A DNA stretch of 64,000 bases from an uncultured Microscilla sp. (GCF_947493425.1 NZ_CANLRP010000015.1:16122-80121); one strand, 5' to 3'. Shown: positions 17,257-27,672, numbered from the stretch's first letter. The notes: generated by a model from the letters alone, not told the origin. Program-made: numbers and translations.

Positions 17257-18183
17257 CTACGGCTTTAGGGCACCCTTACTAAGGGACAACAAGCCTCTTA
17301 CCCCACCCAATTGATAAAATAAAGGCTGTCCAATTGATTGGATAGTCGAGTAGGTCATTGGTTTACCCTGACCACTTCCAGGAAAAACTACATAAATAAT
17401 CCCGTTTGCTACACCTCCAGTACGTGCATTGGCATTTATACCTAATAAACGCGCCAAAGCTATAGAACCTTCCCCTATTCTGGAATTGGCGCCTGTATCA
17501 GCATATATGGCATACGCCCAACGCTTGTTACGCGTGTTATACACTACTGCTACGTCACCCAACTTTACCCTTCCCCTTTGCTTTACCTTGGGAGGCAATA
17601 CTATATAAGGCATTGTCTCAGCATTGACATACCTCCGCTGATCCCAGGGAGTGTACCTAAAATCCTGCAGACTGGTCATAGATACATAATAACCACTTTT
17701 CTGCACTACTGGTTTACCATTTTTTGTAGCAATTGCCCACCATTTCCCTCCTTTACCTGCGTGTTTCAAGTCGTCAATCCCAGTGTTTTTAGGGTGATAA
17801 GCCCTTGGCGAACCATCAGCGTCAATGCTCATACCACTGCCAAATAACAATGCCTGACAGGGTTGAATTTGCCATACTGTTTTTTTATCAATGACTAATA
17901 ACTTTCTCAGAGAAGTATTTTTAACAAAAGGCAACCGAGTCATTGCACGTTTTTTTTGCTTTGGGAAAGTAGCCACACCCATATCAGGCAATATGTCAGG
18001 TACATTGGGTAGTAGGTTTACAAGAGGCTGGTTAGACCGTGGGTAAAGTTTGCCATAAGGTGTGGCTTCCAGAGTATCGGTTTGCTGTTTTGGCTGGCTT
18101 GAAGTGGTTGCTTCAGTGCAGGATACCAACCACCCTGACAACGTAATGAAATGAAATAACAGGGCAAATCTTAGAGGGTTCAT
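17257..18183 (-). CDS. Lipoprotein resembling glycoside hydrolase family 75 (chitosanase)
   Basis: The 308-residue product has a lipoprotein signal (SGWLVSC, Cys22). From about residue 120 it reads MSIDADGSPRAYHP, GIDDLKHAGKGGKWWAIAT, GYYVSMTSL, YVNAETMPYIVLP, LGDVAVVYN, AYAIYADTGANSRIGEGSIALARLLGI and GIIYVVFPGSG. This is the pattern I associate with fungal-type GH75 chitosanases and their bacterial relatives, which hydrolyse chitosan. The longer ORF begins at 18252, but ATG at 18183 gives a proper signal peptide. The chitosanase activity is inferred from family resemblance. Confidence 0.7.
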   Translation of the reverse strand: MNPLRFALLFHFITLSGWLVSCTEATTSSQPKQQTDTLEATPYGKLYPRSNQPLVNLLPNVPDILPDMGVATFPKQKKRAMTRLPFVKNTSLRKLLVIDKKTVWQIQPCQALLFGSGMSIDADGSPRAYHPKNTGIDDLKHAGKGGKWWAIATKNGKPVVQKSGYYVSMTSLQDFRYTPWDQRRYVNAETMPYIVLPPKVKQRGRVKLGDVAVVYNTRNKRWAYAIYADTGANSRIGEGSIALARLLGINANARTGGVANGIIYVVFPGSGQGKPMTYSTIQSIGQPLFYQLGGVRGLLSLSKGALKP

Positions 18184-18271
18184 ATTTAAAAATACGCAAA
18201 AAAAATAGCTACCTATAAACCGAAGTCTATAAATAGCTATTCTTAAAATCATACGAAGTTATAAGCATACG

Positions 18272-18493
18272 CTAATATTCATCGTCATTGAAAAGGAAAT
18301 CATCTTTTGTTGGGTAATCTGGCCAGATTTCCTCAATGTTCTCATAAGGTTGACCGTCATCTTCAATTTGTTGAAGATTCTCCACGATTTCCATAGGAGC
18401 CCCTGTTCGAAGAGAGAAGTCTATTAACTCCTCTTTTGTGGCAGGCCACGGAGCATCTTCTAAATATGAAGCTAATTCTAATGTCCAGTACAT
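18272..18493 (-). CDS. DUF2795-like small protein
   Basis: The 73-residue acidic protein begins MYWTLELASYLEDAPWPATKEELIDFSLRTGAPMEIVENLQQIEDDG. It matches the conserved small Bacteroidota proteins of the DUF2795 type, whose fold resembles a helical HTH-like unit. It continues with an acidic tail ending in FNDDEY. Function is unknown. It is an independent minus-strand gene between the DUF349 protein and the GH75-like lipoprotein. Confidence 0.8.
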   Translation of the reverse strand: MYWTLELASYLEDAPWPATKEELIDFSLRTGAPMEIVENLQQIEDDGQPYENIEEIWPDYPTKDDFLFNDDEY

Positions 18494-18666
18494 ATATAGA
18501 AATTGAAAAAGGTTATTGTTCTACATCTATTTATTTTCAGATACTATCTGACAGAGAAATTTGTTTTAACAAATTCCATTCTTTTTTGACAAAAAAAGTA
18601 GTTTTTTTAAGCCTGTTGACTAAAATGTATAAATACGTTCTTTAAACAGGCTTTTTAACTACATTT

Positions 18667-20484
18667 TTAATTCATTAAGTCTGCCAATTCAGCCTCCATT
18701 TCTGCCAAAATTTGTTTTTTCACCTCAATTTTACGCTTCTGAATGGCAAGCGTGTTGCGAAGTTGGCGTTCATCTTTGTCTTGATAGCCACGATTATTGT
18801 TATAACGGTCGCCACCTCCACGGTTGTCGTACCTGTTGTTGTTATAACCTCCACCTCCACGGTTGTTGTTATAACGGTCGCCACCTCCACGGTTGTTGTT
18901 ATAACGATCGCCACCTCCACGGTTGTCATATTTATTGTAACGGTCGCCACCTCCACGATTATCGTATTTGTTGTAACGGTCACCGCCTCCACGGTTGTCG
19001 TACTTGTCACGGTTATCGTATTTGTTGTAACGGTCGCCACCTCCACGATTATCGTATTTGTCGCGGTTGTCATACTTGTTATAACCTCCGCCACCGCGGT
19101 TGTCGTACTTATTGTAACGGTCGCCACCTCCACGATTGTCGTACTTATTGTAACGGTCGCCACCTCCACGGTTGTCGTACTTGTTATAACCTCCTCCGCC
19201 ACCGCGGTTGTCATATTTGTTGTAGCGATCGCCACCTCCACGGTTGTCGTACCTGTTGTTGTTATAACCACCACCACGGTTGTCGTACTGGTTTTGGCTC
19301 TGGCTCAATTTGCTTTCAGCAAACTGTACATCGTGCTCATCACGACGAATCAATTCACGCATAAAACTAATTTTGATGCGTAATTGATCTTCACGGGGCT
19401 TATCATCAAAGTAAGGATACTTTCTTTTGATTACCCTCATGAGGTATTTTATCTCAAAAATGCGGTCACAGGCATTTCTGAACTGGCTACTCATGTGGCG
19501 ATCAATGCCTTTGAATATGCCACTGATTCGCTTCCAGCTCATCAACAATTCCTTTGCCTGATCAGCACTAGAGTCTATGTCAGGATCTTCTAGCAAATCT
19601 TCAGCTCTTACACACATTTTGCGCACGATCATATCACGAAACTCCTCTGTAGGTGCTTCATCCTCGGCGTGCTCTTCGCGCAAGGCTTTGTAAGACTTAT
19701 AACGCTTAAAGAAGTAGTCGTTGCTTTTCTTAAACTTGTCCCACATTTCTACAGCACGTTTGTGTGGAATTTTTCCTATGGTTTTCCAACGCTGCTGCAA
19801 ATCACGGAACTGCTCAAAGGTCTCATCAAAACGATCAGAGTCTTTCATTTTTTCTACGCGATATACAATATCACGGTACATACGCACCCGGTCTTTTACC
19901 TCATTGTTTCTACTCTTGTAGAAATCTTTGCGTTTGTCAAAGAAAACCCTCACCATTTCGTTAAAGTCTTCTTCAATACTCTCCTGGAAGTCTTTCTTCA
20001 CGGCTCCCGTTTTGATCCATTTGAGTTTTACCTCACGAATCAGCTCGGTAGCGTCGTTCCAATCTTGTACATCTTCCAGAATGTCATGAGTTTCTCTAAT
20101 CAAAGCTCTCTTAATTTCGAGATTTTTGATTCTATTAACGGCAATCAGCTCTCTTAATTCTGCTTCAAGCTCGTCTAATTTTTTAAACAGGGCTACATAA
20201 TCTCCTAAACCATCAAACTGTGCTAGATATTTACGCATATGAACAAGCTTCATTAAATATGAACCTTTGTTTTGCGCCTCATCTATCATAGTTTCAAGAT
20301 CTTGCACTTTCTTTTTTGCCAGGTCAAATCTTTTTTCAAAGTATTTGATGGAGGCTTCTTCTGATTCTTTTACTTGTCCAATTTGTCTGTCTGGAAAGTC
20401 TAAAAAGCCTTTTAAATAAATCTCATTGCCACGAATGTAGCCATATTCGTGCGCTGTGGTATCGGTTGTGTTCATTTCTTCCAT
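18667..20484 (-). CDS. DUF349 protein with a 13-fold RGG/YDN repeat tail
   Basis: The 605-residue protein carries three DUF349-like helical units (for example LQQRWKTIGKIPHKRAVEMWDKFKKSNDYFFKRYK near 235-270) in residues 100-375. A low-complexity segment near 400-555 follows, with 13 RGGG motifs spaced mostly by YDNRGGGDRYNK units of 12 residues. A short coiled coil (LAIQKRKIEVKKQILAEMEAELADL) closes it. DUF349 proteins of the RNA-associated kind and RGG tails both point to RNA binding or phase separation, but no function is established. The DNA encoding the tail is a degenerate 36-base tandem repeat. Confidence 0.85.
   Translation of the reverse strand: MEEMNTTDTTAHEYGYIRGNEIYLKGFLDFPDRQIGQVKESEEASIKYFEKRFDLAKKKVQDLETMIDEAQNKGSYLMKLVHMRKYLAQFDGLGDYVALFKKLDELEAELRELIAVNRIKNLEIKRALIRETHDILEDVQDWNDATELIREVKLKWIKTGAVKKDFQESIEEDFNEMVRVFFDKRKDFYKSRNNEVKDRVRMYRDIVYRVEKMKDSDRFDETFEQFRDLQQRWKTIGKIPHKRAVEMWDKFKKSNDYFFKRYKSYKALREEHAEDEAPTEEFRDMIVRKMCVRAEDLLEDPDIDSSADQAKELLMSWKRISGIFKGIDRHMSSQFRNACDRIFEIKYLMRVIKRKYPYFDDKPREDQLRIKISFMRELIRRDEHDVQFAESKLSQSQNQYDNRGGGYNNNRYDNRGGGDRYNKYDNRGGGGGYNKYDNRGGGDRYNKYDNRGGGDRYNKYDNRGGGGYNKYDNRDKYDNRGGGDRYNKYDNRDKYDNRGGGDRYNKYDNRGGGDRYNKYDNRGGGDRYNNNRGGGDRYNNNRGGGGYNNNRYDNRGGGDRYNNNRGYQDKDERQLRNTLAIQKRKIEVKKQILAEMEAELADLMN
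18790..19285 (-). repeat. Coding tandem repeat (about 36-base units) of the RGG tail
   Basis: The plus strand shows CGGTCGCCACCTCCACGGTT-type units repeated through about 500 bases, with third-codon-position changes and shortened units (YDNRDK). The number of units can be expected to vary by slippage or recombination. Confidence 0.8.
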
Positions 20485-20618
20485 CGGCTAAGTTTGGCTT
20501 TTGTTATATTTTTCATAACGATCATTATTCGATAATTATGCAAGTTTAGTGAAATGTTCACCAAAAAATGCTTAATTGTTAGTTTTTAGAGTATTAGATG
20601 TAAAACTACACATAAAAG

Positions 20619-22289
20619 ATGAGTAAAGAAACTATTATCTTTTCAATGGCAGGAGTAAATAAAATATATCCTCCTAAAAAGCAAGTTTTAAAGAATATTT
20701 ATTTATCTTTTTTTTACGGTGCCAAAATAGGTGTTTTGGGGTTAAACGGCTCTGGTAAGTCTTCGTTGCTCAAAATTATAGCCGGTATAGACAAAGACTA
20801 TCAGGGAGAGGTGGTTTTTTCACCAGGTTATTCGGTGGGATACCTCGAACAAGAGCCTCAACTTGACCCTACAAAGACAGTACGGGAAATCGTAGAAGAA
20901 GGTGTGCAAGAAGTGGTAGATTTATTAAAAGAATTTGACGAAATCAACCTAAAGTTTGCCGAACCTATGAGCGATGACGATATGAACAAGCTCATAGAAC
21001 GCCAGGGAGTGGTGCAAGAAAAACTGGATAATGTCGATGCTTGGTCACTTGACTCTAAGTTAGAGCGAGCCATGGACGCTTTGCGTACTCCACCAGCTGA
21101 TGCTACAATAGAACATTTGTCAGGAGGCGAAAAACGACGCGTTGCTTTGTGCCGTTTGTTGCTCAAAGAACCTGACGTGTTGTTGTTAGATGAACCTACC
21201 AACCACTTAGATGCTGAGTCGGTGCATTGGCTAGAGCAACATCTACAACAGTATAAAGGTACGGTAATAGCTGTGACTCACGACCGTTACTTTTTGGACA
21301 ATGTGGCAGGTTGGATTTTGGAGCTTGATCGTGGAGAAGGTATTCCCTGGAAAGGAAACTATTCGTCATGGCTGGATCAGAAACAAAAACGTTTGTCGGA
21401 AGAAGAAAAGACTGAAAGTAAACGCTCCAAAACGCTGGAGCGAGAGCTTGAGTGGATACGAATGACGCCCAAGGCACGCCAATCTAAATCGAAGGCGCGT
21501 TTGAGTGCTTATGAAAAACTATTGGGAGAGGAAGCCCGCGAGAAGGAAGCCAAGCTTGAGATTTTTATCCCACCTGGACCACGTTTAGGCAACAAGGTAA
21601 TTGAGGTAAATGGTGTGTCGAAGGCTTATGGAGACAAACTATTATTTGAAGACCTGTCATTTAACCTTCCTCCGGCCGGAATCGTGGGAATCATTGGTCC
21701 CAATGGTGCAGGTAAAACTACTTTGTTTAAGCTGATTACAGGCAACGAAACCCCTGATGAGGGAAGTTTTGAAGTAGGCGAAACTGTAGATATTGCTTAC
21801 GTAGACCAGGAACACAATGACCTGAAGCCTGAGCACACCGTGTATGAAGCCATTTCGGGAGGCAATGAGATTATTCAATTGGGGAGCAAAGAAATGAACG
21901 CAAGGGCTTATGTAAGTCGCTTTAACTTTGCAGGAACCGACCAACAAAAAAAGGTAGGCGACTTATCAGGTGGAGAACGCAACCGGGTACACTTGGCAAT
22001 GGCGCTCAAGCAAGGGGGGAATTTGATTTTACTTGATGAACCTACCAACGACTTGGACGTGAATACTTTGAGAGCCTTGGAAGAGGCCTTAGAAAATTTT
22101 GGTGGTTGTGCGGTGATCATTTCTCACGACCGCTGGTTCTTAGATCGTATTGCTACACATATATTGGCTTTTGAGGGTGACTCTCAGGTATATTGGTTTG
22201 AGGGTAACTACTCTGACTACGAGATTAACCGTAAGAAGCGTTTGGGCGACGAAGGTCCTAAGCGAATTAGGTATAAGAAGTTGACCTAG
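20619..22289 (+). CDS. ettA: Energy-dependent translational throttle protein EttA (ABC-F ATPase)
   Basis: The 556-residue protein has two ABC domains and no membrane segments: Walker A GLNGSGKS (about 41-48) and GPNGAGKT (about 360-367), signatures [11 protein letters not shown] and [12 protein letters not shown], and Walker [12 protein letters not shown] and [11 protein letters not shown]. The [16 protein letters not shown] linker and the C-terminal [20 protein letters not shown] end are typical of EttA. EttA binds the ribosomal E site and tunes the first peptide-bond step to the ATP/ADP ratio. Length is as expected. Confidence 0.95.
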   Translation: MSKETIIFSMAGVNKIYPPKKQVLKNIYLSFFYGAKIGVLGLNGSGKSSLLKIIAGIDKDYQGEVVFSPGYSVGYLEQEPQLDPTKTVREIVEEGVQEVVDLLKEFDEINLKFAEPMSDDDMNKLIERQGVVQEKLDNVDAWSLDSKLERAMDALRTPPADATIEHLSGGEKRRVALCRLLLKEPDVLLLDEPTNHLDAESVHWLEQHLQQYKGTVIAVTHDRYFLDNVAGWILELDRGEGIPWKGNYSSWLDQKQKRLSEEEKTESKRSKTLERELEWIRMTPKARQSKSKARLSAYEKLLGEEAREKEAKLEIFIPPGPRLGNKVIEVNGVSKAYGDKLLFEDLSFNLPPAGIVGIIGPNGAGKTTLFKLITGNETPDEGSFEVGETVDIAYVDQEHNDLKPEHTVYEAISGGNEIIQLGSKEMNARAYVSRFNFAGTDQQKKVGDLSGGERNRVHLAMALKQGGNLILLDEPTNDLDVNTLRALEEALENFGGCAVIISHDRWFLDRIATHILAFEGDSQVYWFEGNYSDYEINRKKRLGDEGPKRIRYKKLT

Positions 22290-22304
22290 AATAGTCGCAA
22301 GCTA

Positions 22305-23555
22305 GTGCAATAGGCATTAAGTTGGTATAATATTAATATTTTTATAAAGCCTTTGAACTTCCACTTCAAAGGCTTTAACCAATGCTGATTATAACAATTG
22401 ATATACCTTTCTATTGTTTGACAAAGCGTACTTTTAGATGTAAAGCTTGTCCGATTGATGAGTTGCCTTTGAATTTTAGAAAACCAGTTTTCAATAGGGT
22501 TTAACCAGGAACAATGCCTTGGTGTAAAAACAAATCTAATCCGATGGCCTTTGCCAAAAACTTTTTCCTACTCGCCATAGACTTTAAAATGCCTCTGCCT
22601 CTTTTTTTACCCAAATCTCCCCGAACACCTATTTGTTTTGCTACCCATTTGGTTAGAGAAGCAGACGTGTGGGTATTTAAATTGTCGGCAATGATGATTA
22701 TCTCATCATTTGGTGGGTATTTCTCTATCGGCACCTTGATAAAAGACAAAAAGTCCTGTTCATCACGTGTATCCTGAAGCTGATGGTGAGAGATTGCTCC
22801 ATTTTCTACATCCATCCCAGCCATTAGGCAGGTAGTACCATGACGCTTGTACTCATATTCCAGGCCTTGGCTGCCATTACTTGAAGTAATGATTCGTTCC
22901 AAGGCTTGGATTCCGCTCTTTTCATCTACACTTATTAGATGCTTGTTTAAAAGTGGTTGAGCAGGGTTGGTGGCTTCCAGAATCAGGTCGCAAATCATTA
23001 CCACCCGAAACTTAAACCTTTCCCAATCATCTATTTTTGTGAGGACGAATTGCCCGATTTTTTTAAAATCTCACTCACATAGCGTGGAGAAATTTGTTGA
23101 ACAATACCCATTTCCATAGCCAAATTGGCCAAAGCTTCCCGGTTCCAATGATTCAAAGGTATTCCAAAATCTTCGGGCTTTTTACAAGCCAATGCCACCA
23201 AACTCTCTTTTTCAGACAAACTAATGCGTGATGGGGTACCTGAGCGAGCCTCATCAGAAAGCAGTGAAAGCATCTTAGAAAGCAAAAGAGCATCAGTAGT
23301 CTTTTCTTCTAGCTCATAAGCACACAAATCAGCATAGTGAGACAACCAGCGATTACGCCACTTAGACACCGTCAGCACGTTAAGACTATATTCCTGATGT
23401 ATTTTACGATTGCTCCAGCCATCAAAAGCAAGCAGTATAATACGAATGCGTTGTTCATAATGTTTAGGAACTGTTCGCTTATTGAGGTAGCTACTCAAAA
23501 GCTGATGCTGGCGAGTGCTAAGATCTAACTTGGCTAATGCTTTGCCTCTGTTCAT
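22305..23555 (-). pseudogene. IS630-family transposase in three frames
   Basis: The first frame (23555-23031) holds the N-terminal HTH part (NRKIHQEYSLNVLTVSKWRNRW). A -1 shift at the TCACAAAAATAG stop joins a second frame with the DDE core (LISVDEKSGIQAL..., ADNLNTHTSASLTKWVA). A further shift after SMASRKKFLAK leads to a third frame with HRIRFVFTPRHCSWLNPIENWF, the last catalytic Glu region. The natural stop is gone and the third frame runs past the IS end. The first shift could be programmed, as in some IS630 relatives, but the second suggests decay. Confidence 0.85.
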
Positions 23556-23622
23556 TATTGTTAAATTTGGTTACCAACAAAAGATAGTAATTAATATTAT
23601 ATTTTTTTCATTCCAAGTGCAC
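22305..23622 (-). mobile_element. IS630-type insertion sequence, decayed, with terminal inverted repeats and TA target duplication
   Basis: The ends are imperfect inverted repeats: GTGCAATAGGCATTAAG... at 22305 and, reading inwards on the other strand, GTGCACTTGGAATGAAA... at 23622, both continuing into TATAATATTAAT. A TA dinucleotide flanks each side (22303-22304 and 23623-23624), the target duplication of IS630/Tc1 elements. The 1318-base element lies between ettA and a T9SS protein gene and interrupts no visible gene. Confidence 0.88.
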
Positions 23623-23651
23623 TAGGTTTGAGTTTATGAATGATCAAAAAA

Positions 23652-26486
23652 CTACTTTTTGAACACCCGTACAGTGACTCTATGTTTGTCTGTGACAAGC
23701 TCAAGTATATATATTCCTGAGGAAATCGTAGAAGCATCAAACAACTTCTGAGATAGTGTATCAGTATCCAGCAAGCCAAAATCCTTTATCAACTGCCCCT
23801 GAAGGTTTAACAATCTTACATTTACTTTGTCCTGAAACAAAGGGTCTAATGTTACGCTGAATGTGTTGGAAAACGGGTTGGGATATACGTTGGTCAGTTC
23901 TCCGTCGGTACCTGTCAGCAGAAGACTAAATATAGCTGATTCTGTTTCGCCTGCTATGTTAAAAGCTACCACCTTATAATACAACGGGGTGTTTGGCGAT
24001 TGACCGATGTCTGTATAGGTTCTTATGTCTGCACCAAGCGTTACTATATTTACAAAATTACTGCTGTCATCGATTGATCTGAGGATGTGAAAACCTGCTT
24101 CGTTGCCTGTTCCTGTTGTCTGCCACGATAACACTACTTCATTCAAAGTAGCCACTCCTGTTAGATTGAAAGGTTGATCTGGAAGGCTTACCACTTTCAT
24201 CGATAAGCTTGCCGAGGTTGTGGATGTGGTTACACAGGGTTCACTCGCTGTCACAATTACCGATACTGTCTCACCATTTTTTAGGGTACTGGTTACATAA
24301 GTATCGTTGGTTGCCCCCGCTATATTTGCGCCATCTATTTGCCATTGGTAGGTAGGAGCAGTTCCTGTATTGGAGGGGGTTGCGGTAAAGGTGACTTGGG
24401 TACCTTGAACGATTTCATTATTGTTGGCATCTGAAGTGAGGCTCACTGCCGGAGCAATCGGAGTACTAATTGCCACCGCCAAGGCAGTCGAAATTGCACC
24501 ATCTCCACAGGCATTGGTTCCCTTTACGGTCACATTGCCACTTGAGGCAGCGGTAAAATCTACGGTAATGCTGTTGGTGTTTGCACCAGCTACAATGTTT
24601 GCTCCGGCAGGCAAAGCCCAGGAATAACCCGTAGCATTGGCAATGGCAGGTACGGTATAGGTAACCCCGGTTTGGTTTTGGCACACAGTAGTGGCCGAAC
24701 TTGTAATACTACCTGCACTGGCAGGTAAAGGGTTAACGGTCACGACTACCGCCGTTGAGGTGGCCCCATTTCCGCAGGCATTGGTACCGCTGACAGTTAC
24801 ATTGCCGCTTACTGCCGCATCACTAAAGTCTACGGTGATGCTGTTGGTGTTTGCCCCAGCTACAATGTTGGCTCCGGCGGGCAAAGTCCAGGAATACCCC
24901 GTAGCGTTGGCAATGGCAGGTACGGTATAGATAACCCTGGTCTGGCTTTGGCACACTGTAGTGGCCGAGCTTGTAATACTACCCGCCCCTAGTGGTGCTG
25001 ATTGGCAGTATTTGGCGATGAAAATATCGTATTGCCCCTGGTTATTCAGGGGAGCAGTACCTCCAGCACTGGGGTCAAAGTCTGCATTAACCTCAGAAAA
25101 GTGTCCGGTAAAGACTATATTTTCCTGCCCATCCAGTACAATACCAGCACCGTTATTAGAATTGTCTCCTCCTATTTCATATGCCCACATATACTCTCCG
25201 TTGCTATTGTATTTGGCGGCATAAATGCTTGATGATGTACTACGGTTGGCACTTAGCAAAGTAGTACCTCCGGCGCTGGGGTCAAAATCTACATCGAATC
25301 CCTGAAAATAACCAGTGATATAGACATTGCCACTTCCGTCTACCGTCATACCTCTGCCAGAGTCCTTGTTTGTTCCTCCAATACTATGTGCCCACACATA
25401 ATTGCCATTACTATCATATTTGGCAAAGAAAATATCTAAACTTCCATTACTGCTTAAGTTGGCAGTGCCTCCAGCGCTGGGGTCAAAGTCTACATTGGAG
25501 CTACTAAAAGCGCCAGTGATATAAACATTACTGCTCCCGTCTACTGTAATCACCCCGCCACCGTCATAAGCGGTTCCTCCAATCTTATGTGCCCACAGGT
25601 AATTACCATTGCTATCATACTTGGCAAAGAACGCATCTGCCTCCCCATTACTGCTTAAATTGGCGGTGCTTCCGGCGCTAGGGTCAAAATCTACGTTGGC
25701 ACCCCTGAAGTCTCCGGTGATATAGACATTGCCGCTCCCATCTACTACAATGCTATTCCCATTCTTGAAGTCAAATCCACTGCCTCCTATTTTATGTGCC
25801 CACATATAATTGCCATCAGTGTCGTATTTGGCAAAGAAAATATCTATGGAGTTAGCCGTTAAGTTTGCTGTGTTTGTAGTACTTGGGTCAAAATCCAACG
25901 TGCCAAAAAAATTCCCAATAACATATACATTGTTACTGGCATCTACGGCAATGCCTTTACTACTGGTACCTATATTATGTGCCCATACATAATTACCATT
26001 GGTGTCGTATTTGGCAAAAAATCCAGTTCCGTCACCATCATTCAAATTGGCCACCCCTCCGGCACTCGGGTCAAAATCTACAGTACCATTAAAATTTCCG
26101 GTGATATATACATTGCCATTGGCATCTACGGCAATGTTTAACCCGTCGTCAGTATTTGTGCCTCCTATTTTGTGCGCCCATAGGTAGTCACCATTTTTTG
26201 TGTACTTGGCGATGAAAACGTCTATGACATCCGCGGTTAAGTTTGCCGTGTTTCCGGCACTTGGGTCAAAATCTACATTGGTACTGCGAAAATTCCCTAC
26301 AACGTATACATTGCCGCTGGCATCTACGGCCACATCATTGGCGGCATCGAGGTCTGTTCCGCCTACACCAAGTGCCCACTCATAGTTTTGGGCTTGTACG
26401 CTGCATATGCCAACCCAGCATGACAGCAATAAAATCTTTTGTATTTGTTTTAGAAACTTGTGTGGCCTGAGTGATTGTACTTTCAT
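23652..26486 (-). CDS. Secreted SBBP beta-propeller protein with PKD-like, FN3 and T9SS sorting domains
   Basis: The 944-residue protein has a signal peptide (ILLLSCWVGICSVQAQ). About eight repeats of roughly 50 residues follow, each with GNVYITGxF, VDFDPSAGGTANLS and FFAKYDSNGNYxWAHxIGG. Two PKD-like domains (SSATTVCQSQTRVIYTVPAIANATGYSWTLPAG and its near copy), one Ig-like and one FN3-like domain come next. The final ~80 residues (VYPNPFSNTFSVTLDP ... RVFKK) are a Por-secretion sorting domain. Function is probably surface display or adhesion. The ORF could start at 26567, but that leader is a dispersed repeat, so ATG at 26486 is used. Confidence 0.85.
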   Translation of the reverse strand: MKVQSLRPHKFLKQIQKILLLSCWVGICSVQAQNYEWALGVGGTDLDAANDVAVDASGNVYVVGNFRSTNVDFDPSAGNTANLTADVIDVFIAKYTKNGDYLWAHKIGGTNTDDGLNIAVDANGNVYITGNFNGTVDFDPSAGGVANLNDGDGTGFFAKYDTNGNYVWAHNIGTSSKGIAVDASNNVYVIGNFFGTLDFDPSTTNTANLTANSIDIFFAKYDTDGNYMWAHKIGGSGFDFKNGNSIVVDGSGNVYITGDFRGANVDFDPSAGSTANLSSNGEADAFFAKYDSNGNYLWAHKIGGTAYDGGGVITVDGSSNVYITGAFSSSNVDFDPSAGGTANLSSNGSLDIFFAKYDSNGNYVWAHSIGGTNKDSGRGMTVDGSGNVYITGYFQGFDVDFDPSAGGTTLLSANRSTSSSIYAAKYNSNGEYMWAYEIGGDNSNNGAGIVLDGQENIVFTGHFSEVNADFDPSAGGTAPLNNQGQYDIFIAKYCQSAPLGAGSITSSATTVCQSQTRVIYTVPAIANATGYSWTLPAGANIVAGANTNSITVDFSDAAVSGNVTVSGTNACGNGATSTAVVVTVNPLPASAGSITSSATTVCQNQTGVTYTVPAIANATGYSWALPAGANIVAGANTNSITVDFTAASSGNVTVKGTNACGDGAISTALAVAISTPIAPAVSLTSDANNNEIVQGTQVTFTATPSNTGTAPTYQWQIDGANIAGATNDTYVTSTLKNGETVSVIVTASEPCVTTSTTSASLSMKVVSLPDQPFNLTGVATLNEVVLSWQTTGTGNEAGFHILRSIDDSSNFVNIVTLGADIRTYTDIGQSPNTPLYYKVVAFNIAGETESAIFSLLLTGTDGELTNVYPNPFSNTFSVTLDPLFQDKVNVRLLNLQGQLIKDFGLLDTDTLSQKLFDASTISSGIYILELVTDKHRVTVRVFKK

Positions 26487-26530
26487 GATATTAAAAATGG
26501 AAATGTGGTAGTTTTGATAAACAATAAGTA

Positions 26531-26566
26531 GCAGCAAGTCCTTAGATACCGATGAATATCGGTGCA
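26531..26566 (+). repeat. Dispersed short palindromic repeat, copy d
   Basis: The sequence GCAAGTCCTTAGATACCGAT, followed by GAATATCGGTGC, is almost identical to copy c at 835-876. Confidence 0.75.
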
Positions 26567-26567
26567 A

Positions 26568-27449
26568 TTAGCTACAAGTAAAGATAACTATCTCATAATA
26601 TGATAGTTATACTTTCATATTAGGTATATTTAATTTTGTCTTGGTACATACAAGTATTAAAATAATTTGCAATAAGATTACTACTACACTTAAAAGTAGT
26701 GTAGGCTCAAGGGTTGAAAATATTGTGTCTGGAAGGCTGTCTTATCTCAAATGAAGCGTACATAAAGCTGCAAAGACAGTATTTACAAGCAACGCATTTT
26801 AGGAACAACGGCTTATATTTGGTATCACACAATGATAGAAAAGCGTAATTTGTAAATTCTCCGGGGCACACCATTGTAAGGCATCCTATTTTAATAAGAC
26901 GAAGGAAAATGGTATGCTAATTTCGACAAATGTACCGCTTTTCTTTTTACCAAATATATATATAGCAAGAAAAACCCTCCAGTTTCGCATACCCTTTTCT
27001 GTTGGCCAGGTGAAATAATATTGAGCTGTGGTTGGTTTGGAAACCCTTCAGTTCAATAGACTCGCATTGGCAAAAACTGTAAAAAAGAGGAGTTTTGTTA
27101 AATGGGTGATTTTTTCAAACGAACGTTCGCAAGGTAGTTTTATGAAACTTTTTGCTTGCTTTTGTAGACTTTGTTATCTTAAAAACTTTATGATTTATGT
27201 ATCATTCCAAGATTGCAAACTCAACGGCTATTTGTATTTTTTCTATCTTGCCATTGGATACTACTTCATGAACTTCACTTATTCTAAATGGAGAAGATAG
27301 GTTTAGCAAACGTTCAAAAAACTGGGATAATATGGAGCATGTCTTTTTTATAACAAAATTAATTAACTCCACCCAAACATGATAAAGCCACAAAAAGCCC
27401 TTGCTACAACAAGTAACAAGGGCTTTTTTATTTTTCCTGCTTTCAGGTA
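26568..27449. other. Intergenic region without recognisable genes
   Basis: This 880-base AT-rich spacer separates two minus-strand genes. A 90-codon plus-strand frame at 27028-27300 has no recognisable family, poor composition and no promoter, so it is not called. The only supported element is the terminator at its right end. Confidence 0.5.
27392..27428 (-). terminator. Terminator of the small lipoprotein genes
   Basis: AAAAAGCCCTTG pairs with CAAGGGCTTTTTT across about 13 bases, with A and T runs on the two sides. It lies just past the minus-strand stop at 27450. Confidence 0.8.
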
Positions 27450-27638
27450 TTAACAATCTTTAATCGGGCAAGGGATTCTGCCCTTGCGAGGAATTTTTTT
27501 GTGACGCTTACGGGTTTTGCGCTTGGCAGAGCGGTAACGTTTATGTCTCGACTTGGTAGTGCAAGACTCTACCGTTAGGCTGAGCGAAAAGCAAAACAAC
27601 ATCATGAGGCTATATTTTATAACTCTTTGAAAATTCAT
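27450..27638 (-). CDS. Small basic lipoprotein, copy 1
   Basis: The 62-residue product has a lipoprotein signal (LSLTVESC, Cys26) and a very basic mature part (RHKRYRSAKRKTRKRHKKIPRKG) ending in PCPIKDC. A second gene of the same design lies directly upstream at 27673-27819, so the two are probably cotranscribed. Function is unknown; the basic, anchored tail could bind acidic polymers or the cell wall. Confidence 0.6.
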   Translation of the reverse strand: MNFQRVIKYSLMMLFCFSLSLTVESCTTKSRHKRYRSAKRKTRKRHKKIPRKGRIPCPIKDC

Positions 27639-27672
27639 AGGGCGTTGATTAGTAAGTAATTTGACTTGGTTA

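Noticed and set aside
18712..19383. Long open frames on both strands inside the RGG repeat region
   Set aside because: They are products of the tandem repeat read in other frames (Val/Thr-rich low complexity) and overlap a well-supported DUF349 gene.
27028..27300. A 90-codon plus-strand frame in the 26.6-27.4 kb spacer
   Set aside because: No recognisable family, no promoter and unusual composition; it also overlaps a competing minus-strand frame of equal weakness.
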